Shown here: positions 53,200 through 62,217 of the stretch, piece after piece
Layout: the number at the start of each line of letters is the position of its first letter
How positions within the stretch are numbered: the stretch's first letter is position 1
From: JBBDJG01 sp040880005
Lineage (GTDB): Bacteria > Actinomycetota > Thermoleophilia > Solirubrobacterales > JBBDJG01
Direction: 5' to 3'
DNA length: 63,018 nt
Assembly (NCBI GenBank): GCA_040880005.1
Contig: JBBDJG010000035.1
Coordinates: 1-63,018 of the forward strand
The notes under the pieces: generated by a model
The model's input: only the letters and a program-made list of their open reading frames with translations
What the model was told of the DNA's origin: nothing
The model's database searches: none
Translations under genes and position numbers: made by a program

Positions 53200-54549
53200 A
53201 TGCGCCGCCGCGTCGCCTACCTCGCCCTGATCCTCCTCGCCGTCGCCGCCCTGCTCGCCGGCGCGCTCACGGCCCGCGCGGCCGACCCCGCACCCGCCAG
53301 CACGACCGGCGCCCCGCTGATCCATTCGGTCGCGCTCGACCTGACGATCAACCCGGCCTCCGCAGACTGGGTGGACACCGCCCTCAGCGACGCCGAAAAG
53401 GACGGCGCCTATCTGGTGATCTTCCGGCTCGACACTCCCGGCGGGCTCGACGACTCGATGCGCAAGATCGTCAAGGACATTCTCGAGGCGCCGATGCCGG
53501 TGGTCGTGTACGTCTCGCCCAACGGCTCGCGCGCCGGGTCGGCGGGCGTGTTCATCACCGAGTCCGCCGACGTCGCCGCGATGGCGCCGCAGACCAACAT
53601 CGGCGCAGCGACGCCGATCAACTCCAGCGGCGAGGACATCGGCGGCGCGCTCGGGCGCAAGGTCACCAACGACGCCGCCGCCTTCATCCGAGCGCTGACG
53701 CAGGCGCACGGGCGCAACCCCGACCTCGCCGAGCAGATGGTCCGCAAGGCGACCAGCGTCACCGCCGAGCGCGCCGAGCGGGCGGGGCTGATCGACCTTG
53801 TCGCGGCAGACCAGGACGCGCTGATCCGCCAGCTCGACGGCTTCGAGGTCAAGGGGCCCAAGCAGCAGACCCTGCACACCGCCGGCGCGCGCGTGGAGTC
53901 GCGCGACGTGCCGTTCAAGACCGAGCTGCTCGAGCTGCTGATCAACCCGACGACCGTGTTCCTGCTGTTCACGCTCGGGCTGATTGGGATCGGCTTCGAG
54001 GTCTTCCACCCCGGCTCGATCCTGCCCGGCGCGCTCGGCGGCATATCGCTGATCGTCGCCCTGTTCGGACTCGCCCAGCTACCGATCACGGTCGCCGGCC
54101 TGTTGCTGATCCTGCTCGCGTTCGGGCTGTTCGTCGCCGAGGCGTTCATTATCAGCCACGGCGCGCTGGCGGCGGGCGGCATCATCGCCTTAGCCATCGG
54201 TGGGCTGCTGCTGTTCGACACAGACAGCGAGGCCTACGAGGTCTCGGTGCCGATCGTGATCTTCACCGCCGCGCTGATGGGAGGGTTCTTCGCCTTCGTG
54301 ATCAACAAGGCCGTACGGGCGCGCCACGAACAGGTGCACACCGGGCACGAGGAGCTGGTCGGGATGACGGGCGAGGTGCGCGTCGCGCTCGACCCGGTCG
54401 GCCAGGTGTTCGTGCAGGGCGCGCTGTGGCGGGCGCGCAGCGGCGACGAGCTGACGATCCCGGTCCACGAGCAGGTGGTCGTCGAGTCGGTCGAAGGATT
54501 GACGCTGACCGTCTCTCGAAACAGCCCCCAGGACGGACAGAGCGACTAG
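53200..54549 (+). CDS. NfeD-family membrane serine protease
   Basis: Long-form NfeD (449 residues): signal peptide, an extracytoplasmic ClpP-like serine protease domain (LDTPGGLDDSMRKIV; NGSRAGSAGVFITESADVAAM, catalytic Ser in the SAG motif near residue 115), four TM helices (about 245-370), and a C-terminal OB-fold (GMTGEVRVALDPVGQVFVQGALWRA). Long NfeDs cleave stomatin partners, and a stomatin gene follows 10 bases later. ATG 53200. The pair is thought to act in membrane quality control and microdomains. Confidence 0.93.
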   Translation: MRRRVAYLALILLAVAALLAGALTARAADPAPASTTGAPLIHSVALDLTINPASADWVDTALSDAEKDGAYLVIFRLDTPGGLDDSMRKIVKDILEAPMPVVVYVSPNGSRAGSAGVFITESADVAAMAPQTNIGAATPINSSGEDIGGALGRKVTNDAAAFIRALTQAHGRNPDLAEQMVRKATSVTAERAERAGLIDLVAADQDALIRQLDGFEVKGPKQQTLHTAGARVESRDVPFKTELLELLINPTTVFLLFTLGLIGIGFEVFHPGSILPGALGGISLIVALFGLAQLPITVAGLLLILLAFGLFVAEAFIISHGALAAGGIIALAIGGLLLFDTDSEAYEVSVPIVIFTAALMGGFFAFVINKAVRARHEQVHTGHEELVGMTGEVRVALDPVGQVFVQGALWRARSGDELTIPVHEQVVVESVEGLTLTVSRNSPQDGQSD

Positions 54550-54559
54550 AGTAAGCGCC

Positions 54560-55351
54560 TTGGCCGCCGCCCTGACAGTCATCGCGATAGTCGTCTTCTT
54601 CGGCGTGATCCTGCTGGCCAGCTCGGTCCGCGTGCTGCGCGAGTACGAGCGCGGCGTGATCTTTCGGCTCGGCCGCCTGATCGCGCAGAAGGGACCGGGG
54701 CTGATCTTCCTGATCCCGATCATCGACCGCATGGTCAAGGTCGAGTTGCGCACGGTGACGCTCAACATCCCTCCGCAGGAGGTGATCACGCGCGACAACG
54801 TTCCGGTGCGAGTGAACGCCGTCGCCTACTTCCGCGTGATCGACCCCAACGCGGCGATCGTGCAGGTCGAGAACTTCCTCGTCGCGACGTCGCAGATCGC
54901 GCAGACGACACTGCGCGCAATCCTCGGCCGGGCGGAGCTGGACGGCCTGCTGGCCGAGCGCGAGCGCCTCAACGAGGAGCTCCAGCAGGTGATCGACGAG
55001 CAGACCGAGCCGTGGGGCATCAAGGTCACGACGGTCGAGATCAAGGACGTCGAGATTCCCTCCGACATGCAGCGCGCGATGGCCCGCCAGGCCGAGGCCG
55101 AGCGCGAGCGCCGCGCAAAGATCATCGCCGCCGAGGGCGAGTTCCAAGCCTCCGACAAGCTCTCCCAGGCTGCCTCCGTGATCGGCAAGGAGCCGATCGC
55201 TCTCCAGCTCCGCTTCCTTCAGACGTTGCTGGAGATCGGCGCCGAGAACAACTCGACCACGATCTTCCCGGTGCCGATCGAGCTGTTCCGCCCGATCATC
55301 GAGGCCCAGATAATGAAGGAGAAAGCCGGCGGCGGCTCCTCCTCCTCCTGA
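54560..55351 (+). CDS. Stomatin/SPFH-domain protein (slipin)
   Basis: Membrane-anchored SPFH protein of 263 residues: one N-terminal TM (VIAIVVFFGVILLASSV), then the SPFH core (REYERGVIFRLGRLIAQKGPGLIFLIP; TRDNVPVRVNAVAYFRV), a coiled-coil (MARQAEAERERRAKIIAAEGEFQASDKL) and a Gly-Ser tail. It likely forms oligomeric scaffolds with NfeD. TTG 54560 is used, 10 bases after the nfeD stop. The next gene's coding frame begins directly after its stop. Confidence 0.93.
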   Translation: MAAALTVIAIVVFFGVILLASSVRVLREYERGVIFRLGRLIAQKGPGLIFLIPIIDRMVKVELRTVTLNIPPQEVITRDNVPVRVNAVAYFRVIDPNAAIVQVENFLVATSQIAQTTLRAILGRAELDGLLAERERLNEELQQVIDEQTEPWGIKVTTVEIKDVEIPSDMQRAMARQAEAERERRAKIIAAEGEFQASDKLSQAASVIGKEPIALQLRFLQTLLEIGAENNSTTIFPVPIELFRPIIEAQIMKEKAGGGSSSS

Positions 55352-55352
55352 G

Positions 55353-56336
55353 CTGCGCATCGACCCCCTGACGGGGTTGAGGGTCGTGCTGGCGCCGCAG
55401 CGCGCGGACCGGCCACTGAATTTCGAGCCTTCGGTCGCGCACGACGACGCGCGCGCGCAGTGCCCGCTCGACGAGGGTCGCGAAGACCAGACACCGCCCG
55501 AGGTGTGGGCGCTGCGTCCCGGCGGCGGCGCGGCCGACACGCCGCGCAGGCTGGTGCGCGCGGTGCCGAACAAGTACCCGGTGCTGGTGGCCGAAGCGGG
55601 CGGGCTGAGCGACCCGCTCGGCAGCGGCCGTGGCGACCCGGACCTGTTCGCGTCGGGCGTCGCGACCGGAGCGCACGAGGTGATCGCGCACTCGCCCGAG
55701 CACGTGGTGTCGCTGGGCGCGCTCGGAGCGGACCAGCTCGAACACGTGACCGCCGCGTGGGCGGCGCGGCTGGCCGCGCATGCCGACGCCGCCTATGTGC
55801 ACGTGATGGTCAACGAGGGAGCTGCCGGCGGCGCATCGCTCGAGCACTCGCACACGCAGGTGTACGCGCTCGACTTCGTGCCGGCCTCGATCGCGCGCGA
55901 GCGCGAGCGCTTCACCGCACACAACACGCGCACGACGGGCGGCTGCCTGCTGTGTGACCTGCTTCAGGAAGAGGTGAAGCGGCGCGAGCGTGTCGTTGCC
56001 GTTGACGACTTCGGCGTGTTGACGGCGCCGTTCGCGTCGCGCTCGCCGTACGAGCTGAGGATCGTGCCGCGCGAGCACGCGGCGGGGTTCGGCGAGGGTG
56101 GCGAAGCGGTGGCGCCTTTGCTCGACGAGGCGGTGCGTCTGTTGACGCAGCAGCTCGGCTCCCCGCCGCCGTTGAACCTGTGGCTGCGAACCGCGCCGCG
56201 GGGTGCGGAGCACTTCCATTGGCACATCGACGTCTTGCCGCGGCTGACCGTGCTGGCCGGCTTCGAGCTGGGCACCGGCGTGAGCATCAACATCGTGCCA
56301 CCCGAGCGGGCGGCGGAGGAGCTGCGGGAGGGCTAG
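55353..56336 (+). CDS. Galactose-1-phosphate uridylyltransferase-like HIT-superfamily protein
   Basis: HIT-fold nucleotidyltransferase of about 327 residues. The active-site-type motif is LEHSHTQVYALD (HxHxQ, near residue 166), a second His pair is HFHWHIDVLPR, and CLLCDLL could bind zinc. The GalT N-terminal signature LRIDPLTGLRVVLAPQRADRP begins upstream of the first ATG/GTG/TTG (TTG 55377); only CTG 55353, one base after the stomatin stop, would include it. Substrate could be a hexose-1-phosphate. True GalT activity is unproven because the motif is HSHTQ rather than HPHGQ. Confidence 0.8.
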   Translation: MRIDPLTGLRVVLAPQRADRPLNFEPSVAHDDARAQCPLDEGREDQTPPEVWALRPGGGAADTPRRLVRAVPNKYPVLVAEAGGLSDPLGSGRGDPDLFASGVATGAHEVIAHSPEHVVSLGALGADQLEHVTAAWAARLAAHADAAYVHVMVNEGAAGGASLEHSHTQVYALDFVPASIARERERFTAHNTRTTGGCLLCDLLQEEVKRRERVVAVDDFGVLTAPFASRSPYELRIVPREHAAGFGEGGEAVAPLLDEAVRLLTQQLGSPPPLNLWLRTAPRGAEHFHWHIDVLPRLTVLAGFELGTGVSINIVPPERAAEELREG

Positions 56337-56366
56337 AGGCGGTCGGCGGGTCGGCCCGAGGCCGGC

Positions 56367-57983
56367 TCAGTGAACGGCGGACTCGTCCGGGGTACGCCCG
56401 ACAAGGCGGGCGGCGAAGCTGCGTCGCGGAGCGCTGCCGTTACCGGCTGCAGCGGCGACCAGCTCCTCTTCTTCCTCGACTGCGATCTCTTCGTCGGATT
56501 GCCCGGGAGCCGGGAAGGAGTAGTCGTCGATGCGCTTCTGGAGGTTCAGCTCGGCGTCGAAGTCGGCGTCCTCGCCGTGGCGGTAGCGGACGTCCTTGCC
56601 GGCCAGCACGCGGATGAAGATCTCGACGTACTCGGCGTCGAGCTGCTCGCCGGAGACGCGCTTCAGCTCCTGGATCGCCTCGAACGAGGAGACCGGCTCG
56701 CGGTAGGAGTCGCGCGCAGTCATCACGTCGTAGGTGTCGGCGACCGAGATCATGCGCGAGAGCTTGGGTATCTCGTCGCCCTCGAGGCCGCGCGGATAGC
56801 CCTCGCCGTTGATGCGCTCGTGGTGCGCGAGGATGATCTCGCCGACGGGGCCGTAACCCTCGACGTCGGAGACGATCTTCGCGCCCTGGTAGGGGTGCAT
56901 GCGGATCGTGTTCCAGTCGTCCTCGGTAAGCGGCGCGCCACCCTTGAGAATCGAGTCGGGGAAGATGAACTTGCCGATGTCGTGCAGCAGCCCGGCCGTG
57001 TGAACGAGGTCCTGCTCCTCTTTGGTACACCCAGCCTCGACCGCGATCTCGCGCGCGTAGCGCGCGACGGCGGCACAGTGCCGCGCCGTCATCTTGTCCC
57101 GCAGGTCGAGCGTGTGCATGAGGGCGGAGAGCACGCCGACTTGGAGGGACGCGAGCTGGCGTGTGCGGCCGTGGAGTTGTTTGGTGCGGGTTTCGAGCTT
57201 CTCGGCACGCTCCTCCGAGAGGAGAAGTTGGCCAAGAAGAATCTGAAACGAGATCAGGACGATTGCGCAAAGACCAACAGCTGGCAAGCCAACGCGATAG
57301 TAGAAGTAAGCAATTCCCAGAACCAGTAGTGCGGAAAAGAGCTCAGAGGCCAAGACAGGAGGAATCGCACGCTTTGCTACGACGATCGGAGACTTGCGCT
57401 CGACATATCCGGTGTAAGACATCATCATCGCTATGTTGCAAGCGAGGGCCACACACAACGCCACGAAGGCCACGAGATAGAAGGATCCGTCCGAAGGAAC
57501 TACGTTCATGGTCTTCGACATGGCGAAGAACGAGATGCCGCCAATGAGCGGGAACCACGCGAACGTCACGCCGTTGATAAGCAACTCGCGTAGCGGGTAC
57601 CGCTCGGGGAGCCAGCCCACCAACACCGCGGACACGCCAACGATTGCGGCTGGCGTTCCGCCGAGAAAGAGCATCGCCAAAACTAGCGCCAGGAAGCTCC
57701 CGGATACGACCAGGTGGGTTGAACCCCTGGCCTTGACTGCAACACCTTCGCTTACTGCTGCAAAGACAACGAGAAGCCCCAGGAGAGACATATCCCAGGT
57801 TGCGTCGGGACCCACGGCGGTCGCAAGTGCGACTGCCGCGAGCAACGCGAACCACTCCAATGCGATAACCCATGGGCCGGGTCGGCTTTGCAGGACGAGA
57901 CCTCCCGAATCAAGTCGATTGCCGGAACTATCGACCGAAAATGCGACTTTCTTTAGGAGTTTTGTAACGATCATTGCTGACAC
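56367..57983 (-). CDS. Membrane HD-GYP domain phosphodiesterase
   Basis: Likely c-di-GMP phosphodiesterase with a membrane sensor (538 residues). Residues 38-255 contain about eight TM helices, followed by a short coiled coil and the HD-GYP domain: LLHDIGKF (HD at 334-335), HHERINGEGYP (GYP at 395-397), SVADTYDVMTA. All metal ligands are present. The C-terminal tail is acidic (EEEEELVAAAA). GTG 57983; ATG 57974 also possible. The sensor-coding half is much lower in GC than the catalytic half, with the break near 57.23 kb. Confidence 0.92.
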   Translation of the reverse strand: MSAMIVTKLLKKVAFSVDSSGNRLDSGGLVLQSRPGPWVIALEWFALLAAVALATAVGPDATWDMSLLGLLVVFAAVSEGVAVKARGSTHLVVSGSFLALVLAMLFLGGTPAAIVGVSAVLVGWLPERYPLRELLINGVTFAWFPLIGGISFFAMSKTMNVVPSDGSFYLVAFVALCVALACNIAMMMSYTGYVERKSPIVVAKRAIPPVLASELFSALLVLGIAYFYYRVGLPAVGLCAIVLISFQILLGQLLLSEERAEKLETRTKQLHGRTRQLASLQVGVLSALMHTLDLRDKMTARHCAAVARYAREIAVEAGCTKEEQDLVHTAGLLHDIGKFIFPDSILKGGAPLTEDDWNTIRMHPYQGAKIVSDVEGYGPVGEIILAHHERINGEGYPRGLEGDEIPKLSRMISVADTYDVMTARDSYREPVSSFEAIQELKRVSGEQLDAEYVEIFIRVLAGKDVRYRHGEDADFDAELNLQKRIDDYSFPAPGQSDEEIAVEEEEELVAAAAGNGSAPRRSFAARLVGRTPDESAVH

Positions 57984-58338
57984 CGGTCAAGATTTTTCGC
58001 TCAACGGCAAGGAAAAGGGCGCTCCCGAACGAAAGCGCCCTCCCAAGCTCAGTAAGAAAGTTGATCTTTCATCCCGCCCCGAGAATCATCGGCGGAACAA
58101 TTTCTGCCTGCTATCGACGCGAGTAAGCCATTTGCAAACACCTCCAGACGACAAGCTGCCCCGTAGCCTGGACGAATGTTGGAGTCCAAGCTCACTTTCC
58201 GCTGCATATGAGGCCATACCACGTATGGCCGGTCAATTTGCCGGCCTTGGACTGCAAGGTTCGATGCAAAGCTAAAGTCTGCCATCGCCTTGCCGAAAGC
58301 GCCTTTTCTTGCCCAATCCTCATGAAGAGCGGACATTC
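57984..58338. other. 355-base intergenic region with several hairpins
   Basis: No convincing gene. It holds an AGGGCGC/GCGCCCT inverted repeat (58016-58041), a perfect 8-bp palindrome GGCCATAC-CAC-GTATGGCC (58212-58230) overlapping a GGCCGG/CCGGCC repeat (58227-58246), and a two-part stem GCAAGG/CCTTGC plus CGATG/CATCG (58254-58293). The last surrounds GATGCAAAGCTAAAG and is followed by TGCCGAAA, which recalls the c-di-GMP-I riboswitch core but lacks its first half. Promoters for both divergent genes must lie here. Confidence 0.5.
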
Positions 58339-59613
58339 ATGCGTCAGGCAATAGCTCCTCTCCGACTGCCAGGATTTCGGCCGCTCGCCCTCGGCTACAC
58401 AGTCAATGAGCTGGGTAACTGGCTTGGTGACGTTGCGCTTGCGATCTTGGTTTTCAACCACACTGGGAGCCCGCTGGCGACCGCTGGACTCTTCCTCGCC
58501 ATGCAGTTCTTGCCGGCACTCACCAGCCAATTCGTGGTCGTCAGAGGTGAGATGGCAGGCGCGAAACGGGCGCTCCCGACCATTTACGCCGCTGAAGCGG
58601 CCGTCCTCCTATTGCTGGCCCTTCTTGCTGAGAACTTCAGCTTGGCAGGCATCATTGTCCTTGCGGCGCTTGATGGGACACTTGCGATCGCAGCACGAGT
58701 TCTCCTGAGAGCAACAAGCGCCACGGTCCTAGAGCCGGTAGGCCTGCTCAGAGAAGGCAACGCGATAATTAACGTTGCATTTACTACCGCAAGCATGATC
58801 GGACCCGTGGTCGCGGGACTGGTCGTGACGGTATACGGCACAACGACGGCACTCTTGCTCGATGCGGGCTCGTTTCTCGCCGTGTCCCTGATACTGCTGA
58901 TTGCAAGATCCGTCCCGGACCTTAGAAACCGCCAAGCGAACTGGAGGAAAGAACTTCGAGCCGGGATTCGATACGTATGGGAACGCTCAACCCTTAGACG
59001 ATTGATCTGGGCCAACGCCGCGATAGTGCTCTTTTTGACCGCTGCCGTCCCGATCGAGATCGTATTGGTCAAGGAATCGCTCGGCTCTGGTGACGCTGGA
59101 TACGGAGTCCTGCTCGCGGCATGGGGAACTGGAATGATTTTGGGTGGTCTGCTCTTCGTCGCGGCGAGGCAGGTGTCACTTCAAGTACTTCTCATCGCGA
59201 GTGCAACTCTAGTCGGTTGCTCATACATCGGAATGGGAATGGCACCAAGCCTCAGCATTGCGCTCGTTGCTTCTATGGCTGGGGGTGTCGGCAATGGCGT
59301 CCTGTGGGTCGCAACCGTGAGCGCGATACAGGCCATAACGGCTCGCGAATTCCAGGCACGAGTCATGGGAGTACTCGAGCTAACTGCCTCTGCTTCACCG
59401 GGACTCGGGTTTCCTTTGGGCGGGTTGCTCGCGTACCTTTTCTCACCCCGAACGAGTTTCGTGGTGAGTGGGATCGGGGCACTCATCGTCGTACTCGTGG
59501 CCAGTTTCATCCTCAGGAACAGCGTGTGGGCGGATAGTGAACCCAGCGATGACGTGTCCGACGTGGAGAGTCTGGTTGCACTGGAGCCGATCAGCCTTCC
59601 TAATCGGCCCTGA
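58339..59613 (+). CDS. MFS transporter
   Basis: Major facilitator of 424 residues with about 12 TM helices. It resembles the MFS_3/enterobactin-exporter-like group: FRPLALGYTVNELGNWLGDVALAILVFNHTGSPLATAGLFLAMQFLPAL at the start, and a Gly-rich second half (GVGNGVLWVATVSAIQAITAREFQARVMGVLELTA). A short acidic C-terminal tail follows. ATG 58339; TTG 58309 less likely. Low GC compared with the 5' two-thirds of the window suggests recent acquisition. Substrate unknown. Confidence 0.88.
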   Translation: MRQAIAPLRLPGFRPLALGYTVNELGNWLGDVALAILVFNHTGSPLATAGLFLAMQFLPALTSQFVVVRGEMAGAKRALPTIYAAEAAVLLLLALLAENFSLAGIIVLAALDGTLAIAARVLLRATSATVLEPVGLLREGNAIINVAFTTASMIGPVVAGLVVTVYGTTTALLLDAGSFLAVSLILLIARSVPDLRNRQANWRKELRAGIRYVWERSTLRRLIWANAAIVLFLTAAVPIEIVLVKESLGSGDAGYGVLLAAWGTGMILGGLLFVAARQVSLQVLLIASATLVGCSYIGMGMAPSLSIALVASMAGGVGNGVLWVATVSAIQAITAREFQARVMGVLELTASASPGLGFPLGGLLAYLFSPRTSFVVSGIGALIVVLVASFILRNSVWADSEPSDDVSDVESLVALEPISLPNRP

Positions 59614-59659
59614 GGCGGTCCCCCCACCTTACGTCGGCTGACTTCCGTCCTTCCACACG

Positions 59660-59677
59660 ACTGACCAAGTGGTCAGT
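59660..59677. promoter_or_regulatory. Perfect 8+8 palindrome upstream of the HD-GYP-like pair
   Basis: ACTGACCA-AG-TGGTCAGT lies 59 bases before the GTG of the next gene. Size and symmetry fit a TetR-type operator, and a TetR gene lies downstream at 62.2-62.8 kb. TATATT follows about 50 bases later, close to the start. No proof that this regulator binds it. Confidence 0.55.
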
Positions 59678-59735
59678 TCCGAAAAGCAGCAAGGCTCTCT
59701 TGCTTCAACCCTAAGTGTCGGCTTATATTGGGCAT

Positions 59736-60974
59736 GTGGACTCGCGGCATTCACGACCGCCTCTTTGGCTTCTTCCCAATCGCACTGAGCAGCTACCGGC
59801 GCTGGGAACCCGTAGGCCGAGACTCGCAGCCGCTGTAAGCATTGCGATGCTCGCGGTGCTTGGTGCCGTGCTGTTCCTGTTCGCGCCTTCGTCACATTGG
59901 TCCCCTCAGGTAGTGTTCGCTGTTCTGCTGGTCGCGGGTTCGCTTTCCTACAGCGGTTCGATGCCACTGCGTGGTAGCGAAGCAGCTATCGACGCCGGCG
60001 CGTGCGTTTCCGCTTTGGCACTCGTCTTCCTTGGGCCGCTGCCGGCGCTCTGTGTGATCTGGATCCCAGACGCGATGATGATTCTCTCTGGCAAGAGGCT
60101 CGTCACAAGCTTGGCGAACCTTCTCGACGGTCTCGCATCCGTGCTCGTCGGCTGCCTCATTCTCGTCGCATTCGGTTTAACGGCGCCGCTCCAATTCGAC
60201 AATCCCGCCGCGTACCTCGCCTTGCTCTTGGTCTGTCTCGGCTACGTGGCTGTTACCTACTTTCCTGGGATCGTGATCGTCGATGTGCTGAGCGATGGCC
60301 TTGCTTTCTGGCCCGTTGTGCGTCGCGACTTTCCCAACACGATCCTCACCGAAATCGCCATGTGCGGCGCGACAGTTCTGATCGCGTTCGCCTATTGGAA
60401 GGTAGGAATCGTTGGGCTGCTGTTGGTGGTGGGGCTCGTGATGCTTCCCCGACTGCTGATTCCCTTGATGTGGCGCTCGAAGCCGATCGCGGAGCTCGAG
60501 CTCACCGATGCGACCGCTGTGTACGCAGAGTCTCTCGGTGGCGTGCTTGCCTTGGATCGATCGAGGGCAAGAGTCCTCGGCGATGCGGCGACACATCTCG
60601 GGGGACGGGCTGCGGTGTCGAACGTCGACGACTTTCAAGACGTGATGCACATCGTCTTGTACTGCCGGGAGGATTGGGATGGCGAAGATGGATTCCCCGG
60701 CGTGCTCTCGGGCAAGGACATCCCAATCGAGAGTCGCGTCCTGCGAGTGGCGGAAGCGTGGGCGAGCCTCACTGCCAGAGGCACGGCTGTGCTGGCGCCC
60801 GAGCACGCCTTGGGCGAGTTGATGGCGCAAGCCGGCAAGGAGTTCGACCCGGAGGTGGTGGCTGCGGCCAGGCAGATCGTCCAAGACGACCTGCTTCCGG
60901 TGCCATCGTCCACAGCGCGCGAACAGGCTCTAGCGAAGCGCAGCCACAAGACGGCGCCGCGCCCCGCAATTTGA
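59736..60974 (+). CDS. Membrane protein with degenerate HD-GYP-like C-terminus, paralogue 1
   Basis: 412 residues; about seven TM helices (to ~245) and a cytoplasmic domain of about 150 residues. Its second half keeps HD-GYP C-terminal sequence: REDWDGEDGFPGVLSGKDIPIESRVLRVAEAWASLTA and AGKEFDPEVVAAARQIV. The HD pair is replaced (AATHLGGRAAV), GYP becomes a GF-P variant and the His ligands are gone, so catalysis is unlikely; a c-di-GMP sensor or signalling pseudoenzyme is possible. GTG 59736 aligns with the next paralogue's start (PPLWLLP / APLWLLP); GTG 59715 is the longer choice. Confidence 0.75.
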   Translation: MDSRHSRPPLWLLPNRTEQLPALGTRRPRLAAAVSIAMLAVLGAVLFLFAPSSHWSPQVVFAVLLVAGSLSYSGSMPLRGSEAAIDAGACVSALALVFLGPLPALCVIWIPDAMMILSGKRLVTSLANLLDGLASVLVGCLILVAFGLTAPLQFDNPAAYLALLLVCLGYVAVTYFPGIVIVDVLSDGLAFWPVVRRDFPNTILTEIAMCGATVLIAFAYWKVGIVGLLLVVGLVMLPRLLIPLMWRSKPIAELELTDATAVYAESLGGVLALDRSRARVLGDAATHLGGRAAVSNVDDFQDVMHIVLYCREDWDGEDGFPGVLSGKDIPIESRVLRVAEAWASLTARGTAVLAPEHALGELMAQAGKEFDPEVVAAARQIVQDDLLPVPSSTAREQALAKRSHKTAPRPAI

Positions 60975-60977
60975 GGC

Positions 60978-62214
60978 ATGGCCGTCTCGACTGAAAAGCG
61001 CGCACCGCTGTGGCTTCTTCCGCGAGAAACGAAGCCGCTGCCGGAGGTTAGGAGGCGGCGGCCGCGAGTGGCGATTGCGATCAATCTCGTTCTGATCGCC
61101 GCCGCCGTGCCGATGTTTCTGTACGTCCTTCCGACGACGCACTGGCAACCCCAGGCGCTGGCCACACTGCTGATCTGCGCAGGAATGCTCAGCATGACAA
61201 GGCCCCTCCACACCACGTCAACCACCTCGATCGACGCGGCGGTGGCAGTGTCGTTCGTGGCCATACTCCTGCTGGGCCCGCTCGTCGGCCTTGCGGTGTT
61301 GATTGCAAGCGAGGCAGTCTGGGCACTCCGCGTGTACACGCGCAGCAGTGTGCTGATCAACGCCGTTGCAAACACAGCCAACCACTGCTGGCTGTGCATG
61401 GTTTTCTCGCTTGTAATGGTGGCCGGCGATTTCCAGCCGCCCGACTCTCTGGCGAGCATGAACGTCCTACTGTTGGCGCTTGGCGCCGGGCTCGCAGCCT
61501 GCGCCACCAACATTTTGCTGCTCGGGATTACCTGCAAGACCTGGGATGGAGTCCCCTTCCGCCACGCCATTCTGTTGGACGGGCATCCAGGCAACCTTGA
61601 TCGATACGGCGTCGATCCTCTGCGGAATCGCCATCGCACTCCTCTATCAGCAAGTCGGCCTGGTCGCACTGGTAGCGCTGGTGGGATTGATCCTCTTACC
61701 GCAGCTTCTTATTTGGCGAATCATCCGGCCCGGATCAATCAACGAGTTGAGCCTTGAGGAGGCAACTCGAACCTACGCAATGATGTTGGCCGACTTGCTC
61801 GACCTTGAAGCCGACCAGAGAAGGGTGCTCGCCAGCGCGGCCCGCCAACTCGATGGTGGCAAACCGACTCTTCAAAGAGTCAACGATTTCCAACCAGTTA
61901 TGCAGGCCGTGCTTTACGCCCGCGAGCGCTGGGATGGCGAAGAGGGCGGTTTCCCGGGCGTGCTGAGTGGCGAGCAGATCCCAATCGAAAGCCGCGTGCT
62001 CGCCGTGGCGCACGAATGGAGCTCGCTCACAGCCCAAGGTACCCGCGAGCTAGAGCCCGAGGTGGCGCTCGCCGAATTGCGATCACGCGCGGGCGCGGAT
62101 TTTGATCCGCACGTGGTAGCCGCGGCCGCTCAGGCAGTCGAACAGGGGTTGGTGCCGGTCGACCCCAGCAAGCCGATCAGGCTCCGCCCTGAACCGGCTC
62201 TACGAACCAGTTAG
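60978..62214 (+). pseudogene. Membrane protein with degenerate HD-GYP-like C-terminus, paralogue 2, frameshifted
   Basis: Close paralogue of the preceding gene, starting three bases after it. The first frame runs MAVSTEKRAPLWLLPRETKPL through about five TM helices to AILLDG and then loses similarity. A second frame takes over at 61582-61584 (GIQATLIDTASILCG) and runs to 62214 with RERWDGEEGGFPGVLSGEQIPIESRVLAVAHEW and AGADFDPHVV. Removing one G from the GGG at 61582-61584 gives a continuous 411-residue protein, LLDGIQATLI at the join. Either a recent inactivation or a one-base read error. Confidence 0.8.
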
Positions 62215-62217
62215 TTC

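Noticed and set aside
58049..58336. 95-codon minus-strand frame between HD-GYP and MFS genes
   Set aside because: No family resemblance, covers the hairpin region, no good ribosome site.
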